From Roseomonas alba (GTDB taxonomy: Bacteria; Pseudomonadota; Alphaproteobacteria; Acetobacterales; Acetobacteraceae): 64,000 nt of DNA. Below, in pieces: positions 26,757 to 35,930 of the stretch; within the stretch, counting starts at the first letter, position 1, and each line of letters starts with the position of its first letter. Location: the NCBI RefSeq assembly GCF_019430885.1, contig NZ_JAHYBZ010000004.1:186001-250000 (forward strand), read 5' to 3'. Under the pieces are notes generated by a model. That model was given only the letters and a program-made list of their open reading frames with translations. It had not been told where the DNA came from and ran no database searches. Position numbers and translations under genes: made by a program.

Positions 26757-28097
26757 CTACGCTTCGGCGCTGCCCGCCAGGCGCAGGCGCAGCGCCGCGC
26801 GCTCCCGCCCGATCAGCGGCAGCAGGGTGGCGAGGTCCGGCCCGTGATCCTCCCCGGTCAGGGCGAGGCGCAGGGGCAGGAACAGCGCCTTGCCCTTGCG
26901 GCCGGTGGCGATCTTCAGCGCCTCCGTCCAGTTGCGCCAGGTGTCGCCGTGCCAGGGTTCCGGCGGCAGGGCGGCGAGCGCCTCGCGCAGGAAGGTCCCC
27001 TCCCCGTCCAGCACCGGCGGGACGATGGTGCCACGCACGATGTCGAACCAGGGCCGCGCCTCCCGCATCAGGTCGAGGTTGCCGCGCACCGCGAGCCAGA
27101 ATTCCTCGTCGGCCTCCTCGGGCAGGCGGTCGCGCACGTCCTCGAAGGACGCCTCGTGCAGCACGCGCCGGTTCAGCGCGAGCAATTGCCGCGTATCGAA
27201 GCGCGCCGTGGCATGGGAGACGCGGGTGATGTCGTAGCCCGGCGCCAGATCGGCCGGCATGCCCGGCACAGGGTCCGCCGAGGTGCCGAGTGCCGCCATG
27301 TAGCCCACCAGCGCCGCCGGCTCGATCCCGTCCTTGCGCAGATGCCGCAGCGAGATCGACCCCAGCCGCTTCGACAGCGGCCCGCCATCCTGGTCCGTCA
27401 GCAGCGGCATGTGCCCGAAGGCGAGCTTGTTCGGATGCCCGCCCAGCGCCTCGAACAGGTCGAGCTGGATGCCGGTGTTGGTGACGTGGTCCTCGCCGCG
27501 GATGATGTGCGTGATGCCCATCTCCAGATCGTCGACGACCGAGGTGAAGGTATAGAGCGGCGACCCATCCGCCCGCACCAGCACGGGATCGGAGATCGCC
27601 TGGAGCTTCACGCTGCGATCGCCCAGCACCAGGTCGCGCCAGGCCACCGACCGCGACGACAGCTTGAACCGCCAATAGGGCTGCTTGCCATTCGCCAGCG
27701 CGCGGTCGATCTGCTCCTGCGTCATCTTCAGCGCCTCGCGGTCATAGACCGGGGGGCGGCCCTCGCGGCGGCGGCGTTCGCGCTTGTAGGCGAGTTCCTC
27801 CTCCGTCTCGAAGCAGGGATAGAGGCGCCCCGACGCCTTCAGCGTTTCGGCGGCAGCGGCGTAGCGGTCCAGCCGATCGGACTGCGACACGCGCTCATCC
27901 CAATCGAGGCCGAGCCAATGCAGGTCTTCCTCGATCGCCGCCGCATATTCGGGCTTCGACCGTTCGAGGTCGGTGTCGTCCAGGCGCAGGATGAAGGCCC
28001 CGCCATCGCGACGCGCGACGAGCCAGTTGGCGAGCGCCGCGCGCAGATTGCCGACATGCAGCAACCCGGTCGGCGAAGGAGCAAAGCGGAGTTTCAT
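26757..28097 (-). CDS. gltX: Glutamyl-tRNA synthetase (second, shorter type)
   Basis: A 446-residue class I GluRS. The HIGH motif is HVGN (residues 14-17) in RFAPSPTGLLHVGNLRAAL, and the KMSKS motif is replaced by SKRLGS in GGPLSKRLGSISL. This PLSKR form is typical of the second GltX of alphaproteobacteria, which in several species charges mainly tRNA-Gln for later amidation. RGEDHVTNTGIQ is also intact. It overlaps the small 101-residue gene upstream by 4 bp. Whether it is the only GluRS of the genome cannot be told here. Confidence 0.92.
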   Translation of the reverse strand: MKLRFAPSPTGLLHVGNLRAALANWLVARRDGGAFILRLDDTDLERSKPEYAAAIEEDLHWLGLDWDERVSQSDRLDRYAAAAETLKASGRLYPCFETEEELAYKRERRRREGRPPVYDREALKMTQEQIDRALANGKQPYWRFKLSSRSVAWRDLVLGDRSVKLQAISDPVLVRADGSPLYTFTSVVDDLEMGITHIIRGEDHVTNTGIQLDLFEALGGHPNKLAFGHMPLLTDQDGGPLSKRLGSISLRHLRKDGIEPAALVGYMAALGTSADPVPGMPADLAPGYDITRVSHATARFDTRQLLALNRRVLHEASFEDVRDRLPEEADEEFWLAVRGNLDLMREARPWFDIVRGTIVPPVLDGEGTFLREALAALPPEPWHGDTWRNWTEALKIATGRKGKALFLPLRLALTGEDHGPDLATLLPLIGRERAALRLRLAGSAEA

Positions 28098-28399
28098 CGG
28101 TTCGGATCAAGCGCCTGATAGTCGGTGTCGGCCTTGCGCGCGGCCGGATTGGCGATGCAGTGGTCTAGCCAGGCCTGCAATTCGAAGCCCGGCGCGATGG
28201 CGTATTCGCCGAAGGAGAGATACGCCTCGCGCAGTTCCGCCGCATCGGCGTATTCGCCGCGCAGGCCCTCGATCTGGTCGCGCACGAAGCGGCGGGCGTA
28301 TTCGGTGGCGGCGTCAGCCGTGCGGAAGCCGGGGACTTCCCACTCCTCGTCCGGGTCCTGGTAGTGCGCGAAATCGCCGCAGAGGACGGTGTGAGTCAT
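28094..28399 (-). CDS. Small acidic protein, paralogue of the 28728-29117 gene
   Basis: A 101-residue protein of unknown function. The longer open frame to 28807 runs through a repeat element, so I chose the ATG at 28399. Its core GFRTADAATEYARRFVRDQI aligns with GFLSIEHANAFARRYVRDSV of the 129-residue gene upstream, and both continue with an acidic helix ending FGE-A. They are clearly paralogues. This one overlaps gltX by 4 bp. The neighbourhood (nadE, gltX) gives no direct hint of its role. No membrane segment or signal is seen. Confidence 0.7.
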   Translation of the reverse strand: MTHTVLCGDFAHYQDPDEEWEVPGFRTADAATEYARRFVRDQIEGLRGEYADAAELREAYLSFGEYAIAPGFELQAWLDHCIANPAARKADTDYQALDPNR

Positions 28400-28465
28400 G
28401 GAGCAGTCGATCGGAGAAGCGTTGTCCCTCCAAGCCACACCATCGGCCTGATTGCACTGTTGCAG

Positions 28466-28693
28466 TTGGAGGGGCTCTGCCCCTCCAAACCACCCCGCCA
28501 AGTGCTTGGAGCACTTGGAACGCAATCTATTGGCACCAAGCGCCATGGTCGCGCCGCCCCCTCCGAACACTCTTCGTGCGCAAAGGCGGGCTTCGGCACC
28601 ATTCTGCCTGCGGTGCACGGTGCCAAGTGACGGTTTCCAAAGGCCCTGTGGCCTTTGGTGGGGTGAGTCCGAGAGGGGCAAAGCCCCTCTCGG
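28466..28693. repeat. Composite double-hairpin (MITE-like) element
   Basis: Two double-hairpin units face each other. The left unit (inverted) has TTGGAGGGGC/TCT/GCCCCTCCAA (28466-28488) and CCAAGTGCT/TGG/AGCACTTGG (28498-28518). The right unit has CCAAAGGCC/CTGT/GGCCTTTGG (28637-28658) and an 11-bp stem around AAA (28669-28693). The 118-bp interior shares a CGGCACCATTC-GCC-G block with the left edge of the window. The element fills most of the gap between two paralogous small genes. Similar composites are at 35.7-35.9 and 41.5-41.7 kb. Confidence 0.75.
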
Positions 28694-28727
28694 TTCCACA
28701 GCGAAAGGCCAGGAGCCCGTCGGCGCG

Positions 28728-29117
28728 TCACGCCTCGTCCTCCTCGTCGTCCTCATCCTCGTCGTGCCGAGGATCGAGAACGCGCCAGTTGCGTTCCTCC
28801 GCGTCACGCACGGGGCTGTCGGCGAAGTCCTTCAGTTCCGAGCGGCTGACCCAGGCATCGTCACCGGCGCCCAACACCTCGGCGTCCTCGCCAAACGCGA
28901 ACCAGGCATCCAGCACGGCCTTGGCGTCCGCACCCGGCGCGCGGCAGCGTTCGACGGAATCGCGCACGTAGCGGCGGGCGAAGGCGTTGGCGTGCTCGAT
29001 GCTGAGGAAGCCCTTGACGGTCTCGACCGGCTCGTCGCCGTTCGCGCCGGACATGTCCATGATTTGCACCGCGAATTCGCCTTCGGGGAAGACCTGGGCT
29101 TCGAATTCCTCGCTCAT
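28728..29117 (-). CDS. Small acidic protein, paralogue of the 28094-28399 gene
   Basis: A 129-residue protein of unknown function with the same ARRYVRDSVE core as the 101-residue gene downstream. It ends with a strongly acidic tail (RHDEDEDDEEDEA). It overlaps the stop of nadE by 4 bp and is therefore probably co-expressed with it. The composite repeat separates it from its paralogue and may terminate or weaken transcription between them. The acidic tail might bind metal or a basic partner, which is only a guess. Confidence 0.7.
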   Translation of the reverse strand: MSEEFEAQVFPEGEFAVQIMDMSGANGDEPVETVKGFLSIEHANAFARRYVRDSVERCRAPGADAKAVLDAWFAFGEDAEVLGAGDDAWVSRSELKDFADSPVRDAEERNWRVLDPRHDEDEDDEEDEA

Positions 29118-30784
29118 CGGATCAGCGCCGTGAAGCCGTTGGTGATGGGATAGCGCCGGTCACGGCCGAAGGCGCGGGCGGTGATCTTCACCCCCGGCGG
29201 CGCCTGGCGGCGCTTGTATTCCGCGCGGTCGAGCAGCTTCCACACGCGCAGCACGGTCGGGCGGTCGAAGCCTTCCGCGACCACGGCGTCGACGGATTTC
29301 TCGCCCTCGATCAGGGCTTCCAGGATGGCGTCCAGCACCTCGTAGGGCGGCAGGCTGTCCTGGTCCTTCTGGTCAGGGCGGAGTTCGGCGCTGGGCGGCT
29401 TGGTGATGACACGCTCGGGCATCACGGCGCCGGCGGGGCCGAGGCCGCCTTCCGGGAAGTGCGCGTTGCGCCAGCGGCACAGCGCGAAGACCATGGTCTT
29501 GTAGACATCCTTCAGCACGGAATAGCCGCCGGCCATGTCGCCATAGATGGTGGCGTAGCCGGTCGACATCTCGGACTTGTTGCCGGTGGTCAGCAGCATG
29601 TCGCCGAACTTGTTCGACAACGCCATCAGCGTGACGCCGCGGATGCGCGACTGGATGTTCTCTTCCGTGATGTCGGGGGCGCGGTTGCCGAAGACCGGCG
29701 CGAGCATGCCGGTGAAGGCGTCCATCGCCGGGCCGATGCCGATGGTATCGTAGCGGATGCCGAGGAGCCGCGCGCACTCCGCGGCATCCTCCAGGCTCTC
29801 CGGGCTGGTGTAGGGCGAGGGCATCATCACGCAGCGCACGCGGTCCGCGCCCAGCGCATCGACCGCGACGGCGGCCGAGATCGCGGAATCGATGCCGCCC
29901 GACAGGCCCAGCACCACGCCCGGGAAGCCGTTCTTGTTCACATAATCCCGCAGGCCCAGTGTCATCGCGCCATAGACCTGCCCGAGCGTCTCCGGCGGCG
30001 GCACCACCGCGCCGGGCTTGCAGACGAGGCGGTCGCCCTCGCGGTGCCATTCGGTCAACCGCACTTCCTCGGCGAAGGACGGCAGCAGCGCGGCGAGCGA
30101 CCGGTCGGGGTTCAGCACGAAGGAGGCGCCGTCGAAGACGATCTCGTCTTGCGCCCCCACCTGGGCGAGGAAGACGAAGGGCAGCCCCGTCTCCACCACC
30201 CGCGTCACCGCCAAAGGCAGGCGCTGTCGGTCATGCTTGTCCGCCTCGAAGGGCGAACCGTTGATCGACAGCAGGATCTCCGCGCCTGTCTCGCACAGCG
30301 TCTCGGCGCAGGTGGGCAGCCACCAATCCTCGCAGACCATCAGGCCGAGCCGGAAGCCGCGGAAGGCGATCGGGCCCGGCACCGGGCCGGCATCGAAGAC
30401 ACGCTTCTCGTCGAAAACGCCGTAATTCGGCAGCTCGTGCTTGGCCCGCCGCGCGACGATCTTCCCGCCATCGAGCAGGAAGGCCGCGTTGTGCAGCTTC
30501 TCCCCATCCTGCCAGGGGCCGCCGACGATGAGCGCCGGGCCACCATCGGCGGTCTCGGCGGCGAGGGCCGCGATGACCTCGGCGCAGGCGGCGACGTAAG
30601 CCGGCTTGCGGACCAGATCCTCGGGCAGGTAGCCGCCGACGGAGAATTCCGGCGTCACCACCAGGTCGGCGCCGAGGCGCGCCCCTTCGGCGCGGGCGGC
30701 GCGGATGCGGTCGGCGTTCTTTGTGAGCGCCCCCACATGGGTGGTGTTGATCTGCGCAAGCGCGATCTTCAGCGTGTCGGCCAT
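29114..30784 (-). CDS. nadE: Glutamine-dependent NAD+ synthetase
   Basis: A 556-residue two-domain enzyme that makes NAD+ from deamido-NAD+, ATP and glutamine. The N-terminal nitrilase-type glutaminase domain shows its catalytic triad: Glu46 in TPEFSVGGY, Lys115 in RAKHELPNYG and Cys151 in GLMVCEDWW. The C-terminal synthetase domain has the PP-loop GLSGGIDSAISA and TTGNKSEMSTGYATIYGD. The length fits. It is followed with a 4-bp overlap by the small acidic gene and lies in a run with a nicotinate phosphoribosyltransferase (31782-33023), so NAD salvage genes cluster here. Confidence 0.95.
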   Translation of the reverse strand: MADTLKIALAQINTTHVGALTKNADRIRAARAEGARLGADLVVTPEFSVGGYLPEDLVRKPAYVAACAEVIAALAAETADGGPALIVGGPWQDGEKLHNAAFLLDGGKIVARRAKHELPNYGVFDEKRVFDAGPVPGPIAFRGFRLGLMVCEDWWLPTCAETLCETGAEILLSINGSPFEADKHDRQRLPLAVTRVVETGLPFVFLAQVGAQDEIVFDGASFVLNPDRSLAALLPSFAEEVRLTEWHREGDRLVCKPGAVVPPPETLGQVYGAMTLGLRDYVNKNGFPGVVLGLSGGIDSAISAAVAVDALGADRVRCVMMPSPYTSPESLEDAAECARLLGIRYDTIGIGPAMDAFTGMLAPVFGNRAPDITEENIQSRIRGVTLMALSNKFGDMLLTTGNKSEMSTGYATIYGDMAGGYSVLKDVYKTMVFALCRWRNAHFPEGGLGPAGAVMPERVITKPPSAELRPDQKDQDSLPPYEVLDAILEALIEGEKSVDAVVAEGFDRPTVLRVWKLLDRAEYKRRQAPPGVKITARAFGRDRRYPITNGFTALIR

Positions 30785-30818
30785 GATGGGCGGAACCTAG
30801 GGATGCGGGTTCGGGGGG

Positions 30819-31730
30819 TCAACGCGATGCCGCGACGCCAAGCACCATTCCGGCCGTGACCACTGCCAGCCCGGCGAGCCCCGCCGCGCCCAACGGTTCC
30901 CCCAGCAGCGGCCAGGCGGCAAGCGCGGTCATCCCCGGCACCAGGGAGGTGATGGTGCTGGTGGTCGCCGCCCCGATGGCATTCATCGCCCGGGTGAACA
31001 GGAAACCGGCCAGCAGGACCGCGAAAAGCCCCTGATACAGGGTCTGGAAGATCACCGGCCCGATCGGCGCGGCCACGAGCGTGTCGCCCCCGAACACCCA
31101 CCACAGCGGCAGCGTCACCGGCGCGCCGAGCAGCATGACGGCCAGCGTCGAATCCAGCGCCGTCAGCCGCCAGCGCCGCACGCACAGCATGTAGATCGCC
31201 CAGGACAGCCCCCCGATCGGAAACGCCAGATCCCCCCGCCACGCCCCCGGCCAAGCGCCGAAGGTATCCCAGGCGATCAGCGCGATCCCGGCCGCGACCA
31301 GGACGAGGCAGACCAGGCGCCGCCTGCTCCAGGCCTCGCCGAAGGCCACCCACCACACCACCGCGATGATGAAGGGCAGCAGCCCGGGCAGCAGCACCGC
31401 CCCATGCGCCGCGGGCGCCTGGGAGAAGCCAAAGAAAGCCGCATAGGGAAAGCCGAAGCCGGCAAAGACCGTCAGCACCGCCGCGCGCTGAAGCGTCATG
31501 CGTGGCCAGCCGCGCCAGGCGAGGATCGGCAGCGCCGCGGCGAAAGCCCCAACATGGCGCAGCATCATCATGTCGAAGGGCGTCAGCCCGATCGAGGGCG
31601 ACAGCCGCGCGCTGAGCAGGAAGCCCGACCAGACGAACAGGACGCCGAAGGCGCAGGCGAAGCCGATGCGGCGCTCGCGCGCCTCGGCACTGTGGGGGAT
31701 GGCCGCAGCGGCCCGCGAGGTCTCGGCCAT
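30819..31730 (-). CDS. DMT-superfamily (EamA) transporter
   Basis: A 303-residue inner-membrane protein with about ten hydrophobic segments in two EamA repeats, beginning FACAFGVLFVWSGFLLSARL and closing TALAAWPLLGEPLGAAGLAGL. It resembles the transporter at 3283-4173 in length and design. It lies 34 bp upstream of nadE on the same strand, between two NAD-related genes. Export or import of a nicotinate-related compound is possible but not shown. Confidence 0.85.
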   Translation of the reverse strand: MAETSRAAAAIPHSAEARERRIGFACAFGVLFVWSGFLLSARLSPSIGLTPFDMMMLRHVGAFAAALPILAWRGWPRMTLQRAAVLTVFAGFGFPYAAFFGFSQAPAAHGAVLLPGLLPFIIAVVWWVAFGEAWSRRRLVCLVLVAAGIALIAWDTFGAWPGAWRGDLAFPIGGLSWAIYMLCVRRWRLTALDSTLAVMLLGAPVTLPLWWVFGGDTLVAAPIGPVIFQTLYQGLFAVLLAGFLFTRAMNAIGAATTSTITSLVPGMTALAAWPLLGEPLGAAGLAGLAVVTAGMVLGVAASR

Positions 31731-31781
31731 GTCCCGCCCAGACTAGGGGGCGGGACCGACGCGTCAACAGCGGCTCGGCCG

Positions 31782-33023
31782 TCAGCCCCCGCCGTTCTTC
31801 TTCCGCCGCTCCTCATGCCGCAGCAGGAATTCGCGGCCGACCTTCACGCGCGGCGTGCCGTCGTAATCGACGATATCCGCGGTCGCGTAGGTCTCGGACC
31901 AGGCATCGGGGATGAAGGACCCCGTGCCGACCACGTCGATCGGCGCCTTGGCCTCGGCCATGACGCGGCACTTGCCCACTCCGAAGCCGGAGGAGGCGAC
32001 GATGCGCACCTTCGGGAAGCCGGCGGCATCCAGCTTCTCCCGCATGCTCCACACGGCGGCGGCGGACACCCCGGTGCCGACCAGGTGGCGAAGCTCGGTC
32101 TCGGACCGGTAGCGCCGGATCGCCCCCGGCGCGTGGCGTTCCAGCACGGCATAGGATTCCGCCGGATCGAGCCCTTCGAGAAACCGCCCGCCATGGGTGT
32201 CGAGCCGCATGGCCAGCCGCCCCTCGGCCGCCAGTTCCGGAAAGCGGCGGGCGACGGCGAGGCCATCCGTCACCTCCCGCCCGAAATAGTCCACCAGCAC
32301 GGTCAGCGGCTCGGTCGCATAGGTTTCGTGGAACATCTCCGCTGCGCGGACGGTCGACCCCGCATAGCCGATCAGGGCGTGCGGCATGGTCCCGTAGCCG
32401 GATTTCTGGCCGAACCAATGCGCCGTCGCGTCATTGGCATTGCCGATGAAGCCCTTGGCACCCTCCGCCTGCGCCGCGCGCGACCCGACGGCGGCCGCAT
32501 AGGCCATCATCTCCTGCATCTCGGCCCCGGCGCAGTGCCGCGCCTCCATGGCCAGGAAGCCGACATTCGGCAGCTCCAGGCACATCTGATAAGCGTTGTG
32601 GGCGGCGACACAGGCCGCGCCCAGCTTCTGCAGCAGCAGCGTCTCGAGGTCCGACAGCGCCACCAGCGATCCGGTGATGTAGAGCAGCGGATCGCCCGCG
32701 CCGACCCACTGCCCTTCCTCATGCATCAGGTCGATCTGGAATTCGGCGCCGCGCGCGGCACCGACCGCGCGCAGCCAGTCCAGCATCAGCCGCGGTGCCG
32801 AGACCACCGGCCGGCGCAGGAAGACCGCATAGGTCACCCGCGTATCCCCGAACCGCGCGACGATCTGCTTGGTCCGGTTGAAGTAGGAATCCGTCCAGGC
32901 CGTGATCAGCGCATCGGCCTCGGGCGGCACGCCGGCGGCCGGCGCCTGATCCGCCCGCCGCTTCACCCCCGGAGCGAGCGCCGCGCCGAGGGTGGTCGCG
33001 CCGAGCGCCGGCGGCTTGTTCAC
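31782..33023 (-). CDS. pncB: Nicotinate phosphoribosyltransferase
   Basis: A 413-residue protein of the nicotinate/quinolinate phosphoribosyltransferase group, catalysing nicotinate plus PRPP to nicotinate mononucleotide. [17 protein letters not shown] at the start is the nicotinate-binding segment. [24 protein letters not shown] text, [12 protein letters not shown], the THGGRF segment and [11 protein letters not shown] follow. The start is the GTG at 33023, which overlaps the DAHP synthase stop as GTGA; the upstream open frame to 33194 reads through that gene. Its product feeds nadE downstream. Family membership is fairly sure; the exact branch is inferred. Confidence 0.8.
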   Translation of the reverse strand: MNKPPALGATTLGAALAPGVKRRADQAPAAGVPPEADALITAWTDSYFNRTKQIVARFGDTRVTYAVFLRRPVVSAPRLMLDWLRAVGAARGAEFQIDLMHEEGQWVGAGDPLLYITGSLVALSDLETLLLQKLGAACVAAHNAYQMCLELPNVGFLAMEARHCAGAEMQEMMAYAAAVGSRAAQAEGAKGFIGNANDATAHWFGQKSGYGTMPHALIGYAGSTVRAAEMFHETYATEPLTVLVDYFGREVTDGLAVARRFPELAAEGRLAMRLDTHGGRFLEGLDPAESYAVLERHAPGAIRRYRSETELRHLVGTGVSAAAVWSMREKLDAAGFPKVRIVASSGFGVGKCRVMAEAKAPIDVVGTGSFIPDAWSETYATADIVDYDGTPRVKVGREFLLRHEERRKKNGGG

Positions 33024-34399
33024 TGGGCCGCCTGCGCCGGGGGTGCCTGGATCCGCGCCTTGCGGGCCTTCAGCTCCTCGGCGATCAGGAAGGCGAGGTC
33101 GAGGGACTGCTCGGCATTCAGCCGCGGATCGCAGGAGGTCGCGTAGTTCGCCGCGAGATCGGCTTCCGACAGCCGATGCGCGCCGCCAAGGCATTCGGTG
33201 ACTTCCTGCCCCGTCATCTCGACATGCACGCCGCCGGCGACGGTGCCCTCGGCCTCATGCACGTCGAAGAAGCCGCGCACCTCGCCGAGGATGGAATCGA
33301 AGGCCCGGGTCTTGTACGCGCCCACCGTGGTGGTGTTGCCGTGCATCGGGTCGCACAGCCACACCACGTTGCGCCCGGCGCGCGCCACCGCGCGCACCAG
33401 CGGGGCGAGCTTCGCCTCGACCTTGTCATGCCCCATGCGGGAGATGAGGGTCAGCCGCCCCTTCTCGTTCGCCGGGTTCAGGATCTCGGTCAGGCGGACC
33501 AGTTCCTCGGCCTCCATGGACGGGCCGACCTTCATGCCGATCGGGTTCTTCACGCCGCGGAGGAACTCCACATGCGCGCCTTCCGGCTGCCGCGTCCGGT
33601 CGCCGATCCACAGGAAGTGGGCGGAACAGGCATAGGCATCGCCTGTGGTGGAATCGACGCGGGTCAACGCCTGCTCATAGGGCAGCAGCAGGCTTTCGTG
33701 GCTGGTGTAGAATTCCGTCTCATGGACCTGCGGCAGGTCCGACATGCCGCAGGCGGCCATGAAGTTCAGCGTCTGGTCGATGCGCGTCGCGAGATCGGCA
33801 TAGCGATCGCCCATCGGGCTGCGCTGCACGAAGCCGAGGTTCCAGCGATGCACATGATGCAGGTCCGCGTAACCGCCGGTCGCGAAGGCGCGCAGCAGGT
33901 TCATCGTCCCTGCCGACTGCATGTAGGCGAATTCCATGCGCGACGGGTCGGGTATACGGGCCTCGGGCGTGAAGTCCGGCCCGTTGATGATGTCGCCACG
34001 ATAGGAGGGCAGCGTGATGCCGTCCTTCGTCTCGGTGTCCGAGGAGCGCGGCTTGGCGAACTGCCCGGCCATGCGGCCGAGCTTCACCACCGGCACCGAC
34101 CCGCCGAAGGTCAGCACCACGGCCATCTGCAGCAACACGCGGAAGCTGTCGCGGATAACGTTGGCGGTGAAGTCGCCGAAGCTCTCGGCGCAATCCCCAC
34201 CCTGCAGGACGAAGGCTTCACCATCGCCGGCGCGTGCAAGCGCCGCCCGGAGGCGCCGGGCCTCGCCTGCAAAAACCAGCGGAGGAAATCGCGCGATCTT
34301 CCCTTCCATCGCGGCAAGCGCCGCCTGGTCCGGGTAGTCCGGCACCTGCCGGATCGGCATCGCCCGCCAGGAATCGGGGCTCCAGCCTCGCGCGGTCAT
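33020..34399 (-). CDS. Class II 3-deoxy-7-phosphoheptulonate (DAHP) synthase
   Basis: A 459-residue class II (plant-type) DAHP synthase, first step of the shikimate pathway. It condenses phosphoenolpyruvate and erythrose 4-phosphate in the cytoplasm. The conserved QGGDCAESF carries the metal-binding Cys, and [29 protein letters not shown] and LCDPMHGNT supply active-site Arg, Lys and His residues. GGAGGAGAG precedes the ATG at 34399. The longer frame to 35782 is shadow sequence of the hydrolase gene. It is translationally coupled (GTGA) to the nicotinate phosphoribosyltransferase. Confidence 0.94.
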   Translation of the reverse strand: MTARGWSPDSWRAMPIRQVPDYPDQAALAAMEGKIARFPPLVFAGEARRLRAALARAGDGEAFVLQGGDCAESFGDFTANVIRDSFRVLLQMAVVLTFGGSVPVVKLGRMAGQFAKPRSSDTETKDGITLPSYRGDIINGPDFTPEARIPDPSRMEFAYMQSAGTMNLLRAFATGGYADLHHVHRWNLGFVQRSPMGDRYADLATRIDQTLNFMAACGMSDLPQVHETEFYTSHESLLLPYEQALTRVDSTTGDAYACSAHFLWIGDRTRQPEGAHVEFLRGVKNPIGMKVGPSMEAEELVRLTEILNPANEKGRLTLISRMGHDKVEAKLAPLVRAVARAGRNVVWLCDPMHGNTTTVGAYKTRAFDSILGEVRGFFDVHEAEGTVAGGVHVEMTGQEVTECLGGAHRLSEADLAANYATSCDPRLNAEQSLDLAFLIAEELKARKARIQAPPAQAAQ

Positions 34400-34521
34400 T
34401 GTCTGGCACTCTCCTCCATGAAAGTCGCGCACCTTAGCCTTGTGCGGCGGGCTGGGGGAAGCGGCCCGGCCGTGCGAGGCTGACAAGGCGGCCATGTCCG
34501 GCCAGATGGGGAGAAGCGCCG

Positions 34522-35685
34522 ATGAAGGGAAGTGACGCGATCGCGCTGCGCATGCAGGGCGCGATCCAGGCCGGGGAGCTGGCCGGCCTGGTGGTCGCCG
34601 CCGCAGGCCGGGAAGAAGCCGGCTTCGCCCGGGGCTTCGGCGTGCGGCGCCTGGGCGGCACGGAACCCATGACCCCGGACACGGTGGTCTGGATCGCCTC
34701 CATGACCAAGGCGGTGACCGCGGTCGCCGCCATGCGCCTGATCGAGGCGAAGCGCCTGGCGCTGGACACCCCGGCCACCGAACTCCTGCCCGAGCTGCGC
34801 GACATCCAGGTCCTGGACGGCTTCGACGCCGCCGGCCAGCCCATCCTGCGCGCCCCGAAGCGCGCCCCGACCCTGCGCCACCTGCTGACCCACACCTCCG
34901 GCTTTTCCTACGAAATGTGGAGCCGGGAGACGATCGCGGCCCGCAAGGCGCTCGGCCTGCCGCCCATGCCCTCCGGCAAGCGCGCCGCGCTGATGCTCCC
35001 CCTGCTCTTCGATCCCGGCGAGGCCTGGCACTATGGCATCGGCATGGATTGGGCCGGCCGGTTGGTCGAAGCCGCGACCGGCCAGACCCTCGGCGAGCAC
35101 TTCGCGCAGACGATCTTCGCCCCCCTCGGCATGACCAGCACAGCCTTCCGCCTGACCGACGCCATGCGCGCGCGCGTCGCCCCCATCCATGCCCGCGGCG
35201 CGGACGGCGCCCTGACCCCCATCGACATGATCGTCGAGCAGGACCCGGAATTCGAAAGCGGCGGCGGCGGGCTCTACTCCACGGCTCAGGACTACCTGGT
35301 CTTCGCCCGCATGATCCTGAACGGCGGGCGGCACGGGTCCGAGCGCCTCCTGAAGCCCGAGACCGTCGCGATGATGGCCCAGGACCAGATCGCGCCGCTG
35401 TCCGTGCAGCCGATGATCTCAGCCATGCCGGCGGCGACCAACGACGCGGATTTCTTCCCCGGCCTGTCCTGCGGCTGGGGGCTGTCCTTCCTGGTGAACC
35501 GGCGCCCGACGCCGCAGGGGCGCTCGGCGGGCGGACTGGCCTGGGCAGGGCTGGCGAACACCTACTACTGGATCGACCACGGGCGGGGGACGACCGGGAT
35601 CTTCCTGTCCCAGGTGCTGCCATTCTTCGATGCGAAGGCCGTGGGGCTGTATCGGGAATTCGAGGCGGCGCTGAACGGGGACTGA
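34522..35685 (+). CDS. Serine hydrolase of the beta-lactamase (class C-like) family
   Basis: A 387-residue penicillin-binding-protein/class C-like hydrolase. The nucleophile motif SMTK is at residues 60-63, the tyrosine motif appears as WHYGIG near residue 174 (Tyr-x-x in place of Tyr-x-Asn), and the third motif region reads GLAWAGLAN. This pattern fits esterases and amidases of the EstB type more than true beta-lactamases. No clear signal peptide is visible, so it is probably cytoplasmic. It is divergent from the DAHP synthase with 122 bp between. GGGAGAAG precedes the ATG. Confidence 0.85.
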   Translation: MKGSDAIALRMQGAIQAGELAGLVVAAAGREEAGFARGFGVRRLGGTEPMTPDTVVWIASMTKAVTAVAAMRLIEAKRLALDTPATELLPELRDIQVLDGFDAAGQPILRAPKRAPTLRHLLTHTSGFSYEMWSRETIAARKALGLPPMPSGKRAALMLPLLFDPGEAWHYGIGMDWAGRLVEAATGQTLGEHFAQTIFAPLGMTSTAFRLTDAMRARVAPIHARGADGALTPIDMIVEQDPEFESGGGGLYSTAQDYLVFARMILNGGRHGSERLLKPETVAMMAQDQIAPLSVQPMISAMPAATNDADFFPGLSCGWGLSFLVNRRPTPQGRSAGGLAWAGLANTYYWIDHGRGTTGIFLSQVLPFFDAKAVGLYREFEAALNGD

Positions 35686-35691
35686 CGGCGA

Positions 35692-35927
35692 TTGGAGGGG
35701 CTCTGCCCCTCCAAGCCACCCCGCCAAAGGCCACAGGGCCTTTGGAAACCGATACCTGGCGCTGGGCAGAAAAGAAGCTCACGCACCGGGATAGCCGCGC
35801 TGCGCCCGGCGCTCAGCGGGTGTTACGACGTTCAGCGCAACCTGCTGCCCGGCACGAAGTTGAGGTTTCCAAAGGCCTTTCGGCCTTTGGTGGGGGGAGG
35901 TTTGGAGGGGGGCAAAGCCCCTCTCCG
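35692..35927. repeat. Composite double-hairpin (MITE-like) element
   Basis: It fills the gap between the convergent hydrolase and monooxygenase genes. The left inverted unit has TTGGAGGGGC/TCT/GCCCCTCCAA (35692-35714) and CCAAAGGCC/ACAG/GGCCTTTGG (35724-35745). The right unit has CCAAAGGCC/TTTC/GGCCTTTGG (35869-35890) and a GGAGGGGGGC/GCCCCTCTCC hairpin with one mismatch (to about 35925). The roughly 120-bp interior begins ACCTGGCGCTGGGCAG, close to the text beside the 45.3 kb copy. It probably acts as a two-way terminator. Confidence 0.75.
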
Positions 35928-35930
35928 ACC

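Noticed and set aside
34522-35685. Calling the serine hydrolase a true beta-lactamase
   Set aside because: The Tyr-x-Asn motif is altered (WHYGIG) and no signal peptide is seen, which favours an esterase-like role.
33020-35782. 920-codon frame containing DAHP synthase
   Set aside because: Only the part from the ATG at 34399 is class II DAHP synthase; the rest is antisense to the serine hydrolase.
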